Shown here: positions 1 to 7,110 of the stretch, in pieces
Layout of the letters: every line of letters begins with the position of its first letter
Numbering within the stretch: position 1 is the first letter of the stretch
Virus record (IMG/VR): IMGVR_UViG_3300036832_001505
Location: 1-23,775 of that record
Length of the DNA stretch: 23,775 nt
Reading direction: 5' to 3' (one strand)
Source of the DNA: a virus
Notes under the pieces: generated by a model
What the model was told of the DNA's origin: nothing
Database searches by the model: none
What the model saw: the letters and a program-made list of their open reading frames with translations, nothing else
Position numbers and translations under genes: made by a program

Positions 1-270
1 GCAGGGGCGATGGTCAAGACCGACACCGTGTCGGGGCGCGAGTACGCCGCGGCCTGCGGCGGGTTCTACGACGCGGTGGTCCAGGGCACCGTCGTCCACC
101 TCGATCAGCCGGTGCTCAACGCCGCGGTGGCCGGGGCACGCAAACGCATCCTGGGCGACGCCTGGGCGTGGGGCCGGAAGGGTGGTACCGATGTGTCCCC
201 GCTGGTGGCGGCCACTCTGGCACGCTGGGGCCTCGTGAAGGCTGGCGACGGGAAGATCCAGGTGCTGTGA
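1..270 (+). CDS. Terminase large subunit, C-terminal end (partial)
   Basis: The frame is open from the first base and ends at TGA 268-270, so only the last 89 codons are present. The piece has the pattern of the C-terminus of actinophage large terminases: a Tyr-Ala-Ala-Ala-Cys-Gly stretch, then VHLDQPVLNAAVAGARKR, then WAWGRKGGTDVSPLVAATLA. In this family it closes the RNase H-like nuclease domain that cuts concatemeric DNA during packaging; the ATPase domain would lie upstream of the window. The ATG at base 10 is an internal Met and not the start. The next gene overlaps by four bases. The assignment rests on motif recognition and on the position directly before a portal gene. Confidence 0.85.
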   Translation, partial: AGAMVKTDTVSGREYAAACGGFYDAVVQGTVVHLDQPVLNAAVAGARKRILGDAWAWGRKGGTDVSPLVAATLARWGLVKAGDGKIQVL

Positions 271-488
271 GCGCCCCACTACCGCCAGGCCCGCGCATCG
301 ACTGGCTCGATGATGGCGCGGAGCGCCGTGACCTGCGACGATGGCTGCCGGTGCTCACACAACTGCTCGGAGTGGTAGCGGTGGCCTTCGGCTTCGGGCT
401 GCTGGCGGTGTGGGCCGGGTTGGTGGCGGGCGGGCTGGGACTACTGGCCTTCGGCATCGCCGCCGAGCTGACCGAAGCGAGGCACTGA
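267..488 (+). CDS. Small membrane protein between terminase and portal
   Basis: A 73-residue protein starting at GTG 267, which overlaps the terminase stop (GTGA). This start is preferred over upstream codons because it gives the coupling used throughout the window. Residues 1-28 are polar and charged (RIDWLDDGAERRDLRRW). Residues about 29-66 are strongly hydrophobic and Gly/Ala/Leu-rich, enough for one long or two short membrane spans, and the tail is short and acidic. The family is not recognised. A small membrane protein at this position is seen in some actinophages, but no role is known to me. The portal gene starts two bases after its stop, so it is part of the head operon. Confidence 0.6.
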   Translation: MSAPLPPGPRIDWLDDGAERRDLRRWLPVLTQLLGVVAVAFGFGLLAVWAGLVAGGLGLLAFGIAAELTEARH

Positions 489-489
489 A

Positions 490-1929
490 ATGGGCCTGGC
501 GGCGCTGCTCAACCGCAGCTCCCCCAACGTCGGCTCCGCCGCCCGGGGCGTGGGCCCGGCCTTGGGGCCGACGCAGTTCATGGCCGGGCCGGAGCAGACG
601 TGGCCGCCGAGCTCGGTGCTGCCTCCGCCATCGGAATCCGATGCCCTGTCGGTACCAGCGTTCTGGCGCGGCTGCGCCTACACCTGCGGAACCGTGGGGA
701 TGCTGCCCCGCTACGTCTACCGCGGCACCGACGTCGTCGACCCCCAGCCGCCTGTGGTCGTCCAGCCCGATCCCAACCAGACGCCGATGGCCTACTGGAC
801 CGGGCAGGCCGAGAGCCTCACCCTCTACGGGAACGCCATCAACATCATCACCGCCACCGACCGCAACGGCTGGCCCACGACGCTCAAGCCGATCCACCCG
901 ACGCTGGCCGCGGTGCGCTTCACCGGGAACCCGATGGCTCCTACCATCGCCGCCTGGTACGTGGCCGGGCAGATCTACGACCCCTCGGAGATATGGCACG
1001 TCAAGAGTCACCTGGGTAGGGCAGGCTGGCCGCTCGGGCGCGGCCTCATCGACACCGACTCCGACGCCATCGCCATGGCCCTCGCACTCCAGAGCTACGG
1101 CGCCGGTTATTTCAACTCGGGCGGGATGCCCATCGGCGTGCTCAAGGTCCACCGGCCCGAGGTGACCCAGGAACAGGCTGACCAGGCCAAGACCCAGTGG
1201 ATCAGTAAATACGCCGGGACACCGGGGGTGGCGGTTCTCAACGAGCTGACCGACTTCACCCCGGTGGCGTTCAACCCGGTGGACTCCCAGATGATCGAGA
1301 GCCGCCAGTTCTCCCTGGTCGAGGTGGCCCTCATGTGGGGCGTGCCGCCTTCCAAGCTCGGCGCCAGCGTGGGCGGAGGCACCTACCGCAACGCCGAGAT
1401 GGAGGAGGTGCAGGCCCGCAACGACGCGGTGGCGCCGTGGACCCGACTGCTGGAGGAGGCAGCGTCGCTCGAGCTGGTGCCCCGGGGCCAGCACGTCGAG
1501 TGGAACCTCTCGGCCAGCCTGCGTACCGACACCCTCTCGCTGTATCAGGCCTACCAGGCTGCCCTCGGTGGCCCCGGGCCGCAGTCGCTGTGGATGCTGC
1601 CTGACGAGATCAGGGCGAAAGAGAATATGGACCCGATGGCCATCGTGGCCGACGAGATCAATGACCAGGTCAAGGCGGCTGGCGTCGACCTCCTGCCGGG
1701 GATGGCCGCGGTGGCCGGGATGCCCGCCACAGCTCCGCCAGCACCGGCTCCCTCGCCGGCGCCAGCCCCTGCCCCGGGCAGCCCGGCGATGCCGCGGGTG
1801 GGCGGGGGACCTGCGACGCCCAACTCGACGCCCGAGCCGAACCCCCCGGTGAGCCCGCCGATGATGCACCCGAACCAGACCGTGGGGAGCGGCGCCTCGG
1901 CTGCCGGACCCAACGGGAAAGGAGGCTGA
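490..1929 (+). CDS. Phage portal protein, HK97 type
   Basis: A 479-residue protein of normal length for HK97-type portals, which form the dodecameric ring at the capsid vertex through which DNA enters and leaves. Supporting features in order: an N-terminal segment ending in FWRGCAYTCGTVGMLP, the LYGNAINII and KPIHPTLAAVRF core, LMWGVPPSKLG followed by TYRNAEMEEVQARND (the typical C-terminal portal signature), and LLPDEIRAKENM-type helix sequence near residue 370. From about residue 405 on, the tail is Pro/Ala/Gly-rich (repeated APAPSPAPAP) and probably disordered. The start is ATG 490, two bases after the preceding stop, with GAGG a little upstream. It lies between terminase and protease as in most siphoviruses. 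Confidence 0.93.
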   Translation: MGLAALLNRSSPNVGSAARGVGPALGPTQFMAGPEQTWPPSSVLPPPSESDALSVPAFWRGCAYTCGTVGMLPRYVYRGTDVVDPQPPVVVQPDPNQTPMAYWTGQAESLTLYGNAINIITATDRNGWPTTLKPIHPTLAAVRFTGNPMAPTIAAWYVAGQIYDPSEIWHVKSHLGRAGWPLGRGLIDTDSDAIAMALALQSYGAGYFNSGGMPIGVLKVHRPEVTQEQADQAKTQWISKYAGTPGVAVLNELTDFTPVAFNPVDSQMIESRQFSLVEVALMWGVPPSKLGASVGGGTYRNAEMEEVQARNDAVAPWTRLLEEAASLELVPRGQHVEWNLSASLRTDTLSLYQAYQAALGGPGPQSLWMLPDEIRAKENMDPMAIVADEINDQVKAAGVDLLPGMAAVAGMPATAPPAPAPSPAPAPAPGSPAMPRVGGGPATPNSTPEPNPPVSPPMMHPNQTVGSGASAAGPNGKGG

Positions 1930-1930
1930 G

Positions 1931-2869
1931 ATGCCCCTCGATATGCGTCCGCTGTACCTGCGGGCTCAGTGGCCCACCGCCTACGTCAACGACCTGCCCG
2001 ACTCAGCGTTCCTGCTCATCACCCCGGGCGGCACCAAGACCGGAGGGAAGACCGACAGCGCCCACAGGTTCTTTCCGGTCTTCGGCTCGGATGGCAAGCT
2101 CGACCCGGGTCATCTGGCTAACGCCCTCAGCCGGATCTCCCAGGCCTCCACCCTCACCGCCGACCAGCGTGCCTCGGCCATGAATAAGGCCAAAGCCCTG
2201 TCGAAGGCCACCCCGATGAGCGGACCCATCGGCTCCTACCAGGGAAGCGCTGGCTCGGGCAGATCCCGCCCGGCCGGGGCCACCGATGTACGCTCATATC
2301 CCGTGGAGCCGATCCCCAACGTCGCCTTGGGGCCGCAGGAGCGGACCTTCGAGCTGATCATGGAGCTGCGCAGTTCCTCTGACGGACGCACACTCTTCGG
2401 CCGAGCCGTGCCCTACGGCGTCATCGCTCAGGTCGCCAGCTTCCGGGAGCGCTTCCAGCCAGGGGTGTTCTCCCGCCAGGTCGGCTCGGGCCAGGTCGGT
2501 CAGGTCAAGCTGTACGACGCCCACTCCGACCGCATCGACGGTCGCCACCCCATCGGGCGCACCACCGGCCTGCGCGAGCAGCCCGATGGCCTGTACGGCG
2601 AGTGGCAGCTCTTCGACACCTCCCGGGCCGAGGACGCGCTCAAGTTGGTAAAGGCTGGCGAGGTCACCGGTCTGTCGGTCGGGTTCTCGGCGAAGGGTGC
2701 CGGGAGCCAGCGCGGCGAGGACGGCGTCATCGACCGGATCTCGGCCCACCTCGACCACGTGGCCCTGACCCACGAGCCTGTCTACGCTGACGCCCAGGTC
2801 CTCGGCGTCCGTTCGCGCCTGCCCGAGCTGGAGGCCGAGCGCGAGCGCTTCCGGGCTCTCGTCCTCTGA
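1931..2869 (+). CDS. Prohead maturation protease (HK97 family) with N-terminal extension
   Basis: A 312-residue protein. Residues about 136-312 match the HK97 gp4-like prohead protease: RTLFGRAVPYGV, FQPGVFSR, LYDAHSD with the likely catalytic His198, then VTGLSVGFSA with the likely nucleophile Ser249, and HLDHVALTHEPVYADA. Such enzymes trim the capsid N-terminal delta domain and themselves. Residues 15-95 form an extra domain (YVNDLPDSAFLLITPGG, then HLANALSRISQ) of the kind found fused to proteases in some actinophages, where a metadata-like 'FPV...HLANALSR' pattern recurs; a Gly/Ser linker joins the two. The start is ATG 1931 behind a strong AAAGGAGG five bases upstream. The catalytic assignment is by motif position and is not proven. 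Confidence 0.9.
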   Translation: MPLDMRPLYLRAQWPTAYVNDLPDSAFLLITPGGTKTGGKTDSAHRFFPVFGSDGKLDPGHLANALSRISQASTLTADQRASAMNKAKALSKATPMSGPIGSYQGSAGSGRSRPAGATDVRSYPVEPIPNVALGPQERTFELIMELRSSSDGRTLFGRAVPYGVIAQVASFRERFQPGVFSRQVGSGQVGQVKLYDAHSDRIDGRHPIGRTTGLREQPDGLYGEWQLFDTSRAEDALKLVKAGEVTGLSVGFSAKGAGSQRGEDGVIDRISAHLDHVALTHEPVYADAQVLGVRSRLPELEAERERFRALVL

Positions 2870-2882
2870 GGAGGTTCCGCCA

Positions 2883-3017
2883 ATGTCCGACGTCGCTCCC
2901 CCGATCGATCCCGAGCTCCTCGCTGAGGTAAAGCGCATCGCCGACGCGCTGGAGAGCATCGAACACGGCCTCGAACACGCTCTGGAGCGCTGGAACATCG
3001 AGACTGGCGGTACCTGA
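2883..3017 (+). CDS. Small helical protein, 44 aa
   Basis: A short frame (MSDVAPPIDPELLAEVKRIA... to TGA 3015-3017) behind a very good ribosome binding site, GAGGAGG, at about 2868-2874. The encoded 44 residues are Glu/Ala/Leu/His-rich with heptad-like spacing of Leu and Ile, which predicts one amphipathic helix. It lies 13 bases after the protease gene. No family is recognised. A small scaffold or protease-associated factor is possible from position alone, but this is inference. A hairpin that may terminate transcription begins 12 bases after its stop. Confidence 0.6.
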   Translation: MSDVAPPIDPELLAEVKRIADALESIEHGLEHALERWNIETGGT

Positions 3018-3029
3018 ACCCGAGAGCGC

Positions 3030-3051
3030 CGGGTGGATCACCGTCCACCCG
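3030..3051. terminator. Candidate bidirectional terminator hairpin
   Basis: A perfect 8-bp inverted repeat (CGGGTGGA, six-base loop, TCCACCCG). It begins 12 bases after the stop of the + strand 44-aa gene and lies 49 bases beyond the stop of the minus-strand small membrane frame. There is no T-run, which is common for GC-rich actinobacterial terminators. It could equally be an RNA processing or structural element. Confidence 0.45.
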
Positions 3052-3099
3052 CGGGCGGCAGCGGCCAGGAGCGGCTGCGGAGTGGGCCTCTCGGTTGAC

Positions 3100-3189
3100 C
3101 TAGCGGCGCGCCAGGAGGAACGTGATGAGGGTGACGAGAGCGATCACGCCCACCTCGGCCACCAGCCACCAACCCTGAGCCACGGTCAC
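3100..3189 (-). CDS. Possible minus-strand single-span membrane peptide, 29 aa
   Basis: A short frame on the opposite strand inside the head operon. It reads (M)TVAQGWWLVAEVGVIALV then TLITFLLARR and stops at TAG (3100-3102). The composition is a clean single membrane span ending in two Arg, which is unusual for a chance frame in such GC-rich DNA. The start used here is GTG 3189. An in-frame TTG at 3198 would add three residues and sits five to six bases after an AGGG-type sequence on that strand, so it may be the real start. No family is recognised. Expression is unproven. Confidence 0.4.
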   Translation of the reverse strand: MTVAQGWWLVAEVGVIALVTLITFLLARR

Positions 3190-3316
3190 GCCCGCCAACC
3201 TACCCTCTCGTCACCGCTCCTGATCTGCTGCCCAGGTGTCCACCCCCGGCCACGAGCGGCCCACGAGCGTGAGCGTAGGTGGCGCTCGGGTGATCCTCGC
3301 CCCGGCGACCTCCCGG

Positions 3317-3325
3317 TGCTACCGT
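3317..3325 (+). promoter_or_regulatory. Candidate extended -10 promoter for the capsid gene
   Basis: TGCTACCGT fits the extended -10 form TGN-TANNNT used by actinobacterial housekeeping sigma factors. No good -35 hexamer is visible 16-18 bases upstream. It lies about 138 bases before the capsid start, after the candidate terminator, so it would give the capsid gene its own transcript. Prediction from one short motif only. Confidence 0.33.
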
Positions 3326-3342
3326 CACCGCTGCACGCAGTC

Positions 3343-3425
3343 GAACCCGGGAGTGACGAACCCGCTGGCAAGCGGAACCGTCGGGCGCCGGAACCGGCTC
3401 AGGGCCTGAGTCCCTGCGCCGCGCC
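3343..3425 (+). promoter_or_regulatory. Structured leader with four GAACC repeats upstream of the capsid gene
   Basis: The 445 bases between 3018 and 3462 hold no convincing + strand gene; the possible 29-aa minus-strand frame occupies 3100-3189. The leader part has GAACC at 3343, 3358, 3375 and 3391, spaced 15, 17 and 16 bases. Short hairpins are interleaved: CCGCT/AGCGG with a four-base loop (about 3362-3375), GCCGG/CCGGC (about 3387-3398) and CAGGG/CCCTG (about 3400-3416). The capsid ribosome binding site (GGGAGA) follows. The arrangement suggests a structured 5' UTR or a protein binding site, but no known RNA family is recognised. Confidence 0.35.
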
Positions 3426-3462
3426 CTGGGCGTCCCACTTCTCGACACACCGGGAGACCAAA

Positions 3463-4815
3463 ATGCCGAACCGACTGCTGGAGCGACTGGGCTCCGACTA
3501 CAACCAGCTCTTCGAGAGCTACGACACCATCCTCAATCGCTGCCACGACGAGCAGCGCGATCCCGACGAACAAGAGACCGCCATCCTCGACGGCCTCCGC
3601 TCGGAGATGGAGCCGCTGGGCGACCGCATCGTCCAGCTGCGCGAGACAGAGGATCGCCGCCAGTCCACCGTGACCGCGCTGGCGAACCTGCCCGACCGCG
3701 GCGACAGCGGCGACAGCGGGAGCAGGACCTCGGTGGTCCAGGTCCGCTCGGAGCCGGAGCTCTACCGGCGCGATAACCCTGACGGACACAGGTTCTTCCG
3801 TGACCTCTTGCACGCCCAGCTCGACCACGACCCCCAGTCTCGCCAGCGTCTCGACCGCCACGAGCTGCAGATGCGTGCCCTCGGCACCACCGGCACCGGC
3901 GGAGGCGTGGTACCGCCAACGTGGCTGTTCGAGGAGTTCGCCATCATCGCCCACGGCGCCCGACCGTGGGCCGACGCGCTGCGCCGGGTGGGGATCACCG
4001 ACGCCAACCCGGTCAACATCGGCGTCCAGACGGCGCCCGGCGCCGCGGTGACCGCTCAGGCCTCGGAGGGCACCGCCCCCAACGACGGCAGCTTCAACGC
4101 CACGGTGCTGACCACCAGCCCCAAGACCTACACCGGGAAGGTCGACGTGAGCCGCCAGTTGGTCGACGGCTCGAACCCTGCGATAGATGGGATCGTCTAC
4201 GCCGACTGCATGGGCTCGTATAACGAGCAGATCGAAACCGCGGTGGTCAACGCCTTCGAGAACGCTGCGAGCTATGCGGCGACCATCACCTACCCGGGCA
4301 CCGCCCCTGTCTACGCCAACCTCTTCGACGCCTTCATCGACGGCTCGGCCAGCGTCCGCAAGCATCGGAAGTCGCCGCCGCGGGCGGTGCTGTGCTCTGA
4401 GGGGGCCTGGGCCTTCATGGCGAAGGAGAAGGACCAGCAGGGTCGCCCGCTGGTCACCACCGGCTACCACGGCCCGGTCAACGCCTACGGCCTGGGCGAG
4501 GCAGTGACCTACGGCCAGATCGCCGGGGAGGTCGTGGGACTACAGGTCATCCCGAGCTGGGCTGGAGTCGACAACCACCTCTACGTGGTCAAGCTCGACG
4601 ACTCCCTGCTCTTGGAGTCCTCGACGTTCAACTTCCGCTACGAAGAGGTGCTCGGGCCAGAGGCGATCCGCCTCGGAGTGTGGGGCTACGCCGCGGTGGT
4701 GCTCGGCCGCTACCCCAACGCCATCGCCAAAATCGATGCCGGTACCACCATCCCGGCTCCGGCCGAACAGGATGCGCAGCCGCCTCCGGCCAAGACCTCT
4801 GGCTCGGCCAAGTAA
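3463..4815 (+). CDS. Major capsid protein, HK97 fold
   Basis: A 450-residue protein starting at ATG 3463 behind GGGAGA. The frame is open upstream to 3082, but that extension is low-complexity and not protein-like, so the shorter start is chosen. Residues about 5-68 are charged and helical (a coiled-coil delta or scaffolding region). A disordered Asp/Gly/Ser linker follows (80-90), and the HK97-type shell domain runs from about 140 to 430 (GGGVVPPTWLFEEFAI, the YTGKVDVSRQLVD segment, LGVWGYAAVVLGRYPNAIAKI near the end). No separate scaffold gene is seen, so the N-terminal region probably serves as scaffold and is removed by the protease encoded just upstream. The C-terminal 25 residues are Pro/Ala-rich. 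Confidence 0.93.
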   Translation: MPNRLLERLGSDYNQLFESYDTILNRCHDEQRDPDEQETAILDGLRSEMEPLGDRIVQLRETEDRRQSTVTALANLPDRGDSGDSGSRTSVVQVRSEPELYRRDNPDGHRFFRDLLHAQLDHDPQSRQRLDRHELQMRALGTTGTGGGVVPPTWLFEEFAIIAHGARPWADALRRVGITDANPVNIGVQTAPGAAVTAQASEGTAPNDGSFNATVLTTSPKTYTGKVDVSRQLVDGSNPAIDGIVYADCMGSYNEQIETAVVNAFENAASYAATITYPGTAPVYANLFDAFIDGSASVRKHRKSPPRAVLCSEGAWAFMAKEKDQQGRPLVTTGYHGPVNAYGLGEAVTYGQIAGEVVGLQVIPSWAGVDNHLYVVKLDDSLLLESSTFNFRYEEVLGPEAIRLGVWGYAAVVLGRYPNAIAKIDAGTTIPAPAEQDAQPPPAKTSGSAK

Positions 4816-4836
4816 CTGAGGGGAGGCTCAGAAGCG

Positions 4837-5175
4837 ATGGCGGCCGACTGGCCGGTACTGACCGACGTGAAAGCGTTGCTACGGGTGGACGATTCCACCG
4901 ACGACGCTCTCATCTCCACCAACCTGTCGGCCGCCATCGCCTGGGTCACCAACCGGGTCGACCCCAAGTACGTCCCTGGCTCGGCCACGTTCGTGGCCCC
5001 GCTGCCCGATCCCCTCTTCACCGTGGCCCAGTACGAGGCAGCCCGGCTCACCCGGCGCCGGGATTCGGTTGACGGGACCATCGGCTGGGGCGATATGGGC
5101 ATCGTCAGAGTGGGGCCGAAAGACCCCGACATCGAGACGCTGATGGCGCCGTACCTCGTCATCGTCCTCGGGTGA
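4837..5175 (+). CDS. Head-tail connector (gp6-like adaptor)
   Basis: A 112-residue protein starting at ATG 4837 behind GGGGAGG. It opens with WPVLTDVKALLRVDDSTDDALI, the pattern of the helical head-tail adaptors that bind under the portal ring, followed by LSAAIAWVTNRVD and a helical QYEAARLTRRRDS segment. Size and position, directly after the capsid gene, fit the gp6/gp15-like connector of siphoviruses. The next gene overlaps its stop by four bases (GTGA). The structural role is inferred from family pattern and gene order. Confidence 0.75.
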   Translation: MAADWPVLTDVKALLRVDDSTDDALISTNLSAAIAWVTNRVDPKYVPGSATFVAPLPDPLFTVAQYEAARLTRRRDSVDGTIGWGDMGIVRVGPKDPDIETLMAPYLVIVLG

Positions 5176-5561
5176 GCTGGGACCGCGCCACCGTGTCGGC
5201 TGCCCTCGTCAGCGTTCTCGGCCCGGCCACCGGCGTGACCGTCCACCGCTCGCCGCCCGAGACGCTCAACCCCAACTGCGTCGTGGTCAGCCGTCCTCAG
5301 ACGGTGGCGTACTCGACCATCGCCCCCGGCATTGACGAGGCCACGCTTCCGCTGGTCATCGTCGGCGGCGTGGAAACCGAGGACCGCATCGAGGCGCTCA
5401 AGGAGCTGTGCCGGGCCACCATTCGCTCCGACCCCACCCTCGGCGGCGCGGCGCCGACGCTCAACGCCTACCCGTCCGAGGAGCGGAACTGGCGCAACGT
5501 CACCGGGGCCGGGGGAATCCAGCTCCTGCTGTGCGAACTGATCCTCACCGTCCAGATGTGA
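5172..5561 (+). CDS. Tail terminator or head-tail closure protein
   Basis: A 129-residue protein starting at GTG 5172, overlapping the stop of the connector gene. Visible features are an N-terminal helix followed by GVTVHRSPPETLNPNCVVVS, a beta-rich centre with LPLVIVGGVETEDRIEALKE, and a conserved-looking end NWRNVTGAGGIQLLLCEL. This is the alpha/beta layout of tail terminator (gpU-like) proteins, which cap the tail tube and join it to the head. It lies between the connector and the major tail protein, where either a stopper or a terminator is expected. The choice between the two is not firm. Confidence 0.65.
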   Translation: MSWDRATVSAALVSVLGPATGVTVHRSPPETLNPNCVVVSRPQTVAYSTIAPGIDEATLPLVIVGGVETEDRIEALKELCRATIRSDPTLGGAAPTLNAYPSEERNWRNVTGAGGIQLLLCELILTVQM

Positions 5562-5574
5562 AAGGAACCCTGCT

Positions 5575-6291
5575 ATGACCAACGCCGACGTAATGGACCC
5601 GCCCAACGGTGGCGACGCTCCCGCCCTCCCGGCTCTGACAGCGACAGGAGATCCGACGCCACCCGTCGCCACGCCGCTGATCCTCAATGACGGGTACTTC
5701 ACCCTTGGCGGAGTCAACCTTTCCTGCCTGGTCAAGCACCTGGAGGCGCCGTTCGCCGAGAACAAGCCTGTAACGGTCACGACTTTCTGCTCGGAAATCG
5801 ACTACCCGGGAGTCACCAAGTACCACCTGCGGGCCACGCTCTACCAGACCTTCGACCCGGGCGCCACCTTCGACACGCTGAACGCTGCGCTGACCAGCTA
5901 CCAGGCCTCCAACACCCCGGTGGCGTGGACGGCTCGGCCCCACGCCTCGTGGGCGCCGTCGACCAACAACCCCATCATCTCCGGCCTGGTAATCCCACAG
6001 CCCTTCGACTACATCGTGGGCGACGCAGGCGCCGCGGCGGAGGTCGCCATCGACTGGCTGCTGACCGGGCCACCCTCGGTCAACAAGGGAGCGGTGGCCG
6101 CCACCGGGGCCCAGATGGGCGCGCCTGGCTACTACACGCCTTCGGGGGCCACCGTGCCGGCGAACCTGGCGGCACTGTCGGGGCTCACCGCCAACCCGGC
6201 CACGGCGTGGACCACCGGCAGCTACGTCATCACCGCCGACCTGCTGGCCGCCCACTGGTCGGGCACGGCCTGGGTCGCCGGGAAAGCCTGA
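5575..6291 (+). CDS. Major tail (tube) protein
   Basis: A 238-residue protein starting at ATG 5575 behind AAAGGA. After a Pro-rich leader of about 35 residues comes the tube core (LNDGYFTLGGVNLSCLVK, then ENKPVTVTTFCSEIDYPG and KYHLRATLYQTFD), the usual beta-sandwich of siphovirus tube proteins. From about residue 178 there is a second small module (GYYTPSGATVPANLAALSGL, then WTTGSYVITADLLAAHWSG) of the kind found as a decoration domain on phage structural proteins. It forms the hexameric rings of the tail. Position before the assembly chaperone and tape measure supports this. Confidence 0.88.
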   Translation: MTNADVMDPPNGGDAPALPALTATGDPTPPVATPLILNDGYFTLGGVNLSCLVKHLEAPFAENKPVTVTTFCSEIDYPGVTKYHLRATLYQTFDPGATFDTLNAALTSYQASNTPVAWTARPHASWAPSTNNPIISGLVIPQPFDYIVGDAGAAAEVAIDWLLTGPPSVNKGAVAATGAQMGAPGYYTPSGATVPANLAALSGLTANPATAWTTGSYVITADLLAAHWSGTAWVAGKA

Positions 6292-6305
6292 CGAGCGCAG
6301 CCGCG

Positions 6306-6755
6306 TTGGCGACGCCCAAGGTGGAGGTGGCCGGGCTGGACGCGCTGGCCCGGGATTTCAAGAAGCTGGCCGGGCCGAGTGGGCCGATGGTCAAAGCCAT
6401 GCGGGGCGCAGGCCTCCAGGCCCTGGAGCCGCTGGCCGCGGTGACCCGGAGCCAGCTCCCCCAGGTCAGCGGGCGCCTCGCCGCCGACGTGCGCGTAGAC
6501 ACCAACCGCGCCGGGGCCACCCTCCACATGGGCAGTCCCTCGGTGCGCTACGCCGGGTGGGTGGAGTTCGGCGGGCGCCGCAAGGTTCCCCATGAGTCGA
6601 CCAGGGAGTACGACTCCCGCGGCCGGTACCTCTTCCCAGCGGCGATTCAGGTCGCCTCCAGATCCGCTGGCCTCTACAACGATGCGGTGACCGAGACAGT
6701 GCGATCGTTCCATTGGACCAACCAGACCAGCGAAGGAGAATCCGTTCATGACTGA
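6306..6755 (+). CDS. Gp10-like neck/tail-completion protein
   Basis: About 149 residues. The region VEVAGLDALARDFKKLAG, then LPQVSGRLAADVRVD and YAGWVEFGGRRKVPHEST, matches the HK97 gp10-like family of small head-tail or tail-completion proteins. There is no ATG in the expected place. TTG 6306 is used here; CTG 6288 (overlapping the previous stop as CTGA) and GTG 6321 are alternatives, and none has a clear ribosome binding site. Its last eight bases overlap the ATG of the next gene. It lies after the major tail gene, where the neck protein is not always placed, but this is common in actinophages. Confidence 0.7.
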   Translation: MATPKVEVAGLDALARDFKKLAGPSGPMVKAMRGAGLQALEPLAAVTRSQLPQVSGRLAADVRVDTNRAGATLHMGSPSVRYAGWVEFGGRRKVPHESTREYDSRGRYLFPAAIQVASRSAGLYNDAVTETVRSFHWTNQTSEGESVHD

Positions 6756-7110
6756 AATCACCGGGGCCGAAGCCGCCCAAGAAGCGCTGCCCGAGGTGGT
6801 GACCTGCACGATGGCCGAGCTCGAGTCCTACGCCCGGCGCCTGCCCTCGCCACGGATCTCCGACCAGCTGGAGAAGCTGGGCACCTCGTTCGGCGAGGTG
6901 TGCTCGAACGAGTCCGGGAAGGAGCGCTACGCCGCCTGGCGGCTGTTGATGCGCGACTGGCCCGAGCGGGACGTGACCTCGCTGTGGCTTCACTCGTGGT
7001 TCTGTGAGATAGAGGTGACCGAGGTGGACCCTACGCCCGCCGCACCGCCGACGGCATCGCCTCCTTCTGCGCCTTCTACCACTGCCTCCCCCGCGACGTC
7101 GACGAGCTGA
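6748..7110 (+). CDS. Tail assembly chaperone, short form
   Basis: A 120-residue protein starting at ATG 6748 behind GAAGGAGA. The N-terminal part (ALPEVVTCTMAELESYARRL to LWLHSWFCEIEV) is a compact helical domain with the SGKERYAAWRLLMRDWPE stretch. The last 25 residues are Pro/Ser/Thr/Ala-only and look like out-of-frame translation. This is the usual picture of the G part of the G/GT pair that precedes every siphovirus tape measure gene; these proteins coat the tape measure during tail assembly. The extended form is listed separately. Confidence 0.75.
   Translation: MTEITGAEAAQEALPEVVTCTMAELESYARRLPSPRISDQLEKLGTSFGEVCSNESGKERYAAWRLLMRDWPERDVTSLWLHSWFCEIEVTEVDPTPAAPPTASPPSAPSTTASPATSTS

Noticed and set aside
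355-1869. Long open frame on the minus strand opposite the portal gene, and similar long frames opposite the protease, capsid, tape measure and integrase genes
   Set aside because: They mirror the codon bias of the real genes in GC-rich DNA; the products are Arg/His/Gly-rich without domains or plausible ribosome binding sites.
3095-3123. Promoter from TTGACC at 3095
   Set aside because: No TANNNT or similar hexamer lies 16-18 bases downstream (the bases there read GAACGT), and the position is in the possible minus-strand gene.
3335-3356. tRNA T-arm-like sequence (TCGAACCCGGGA)
   Set aside because: No acceptor, anticodon or D-arm can be folded around it on either strand; it is part of the GAACC repeat series.
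3082-3462. N-terminal extension of the capsid gene in the same frame
   Set aside because: The 127 extra residues are rich in His, Arg and Pro with no capsid-like pattern, and a good ribosome binding site precedes ATG 3463.
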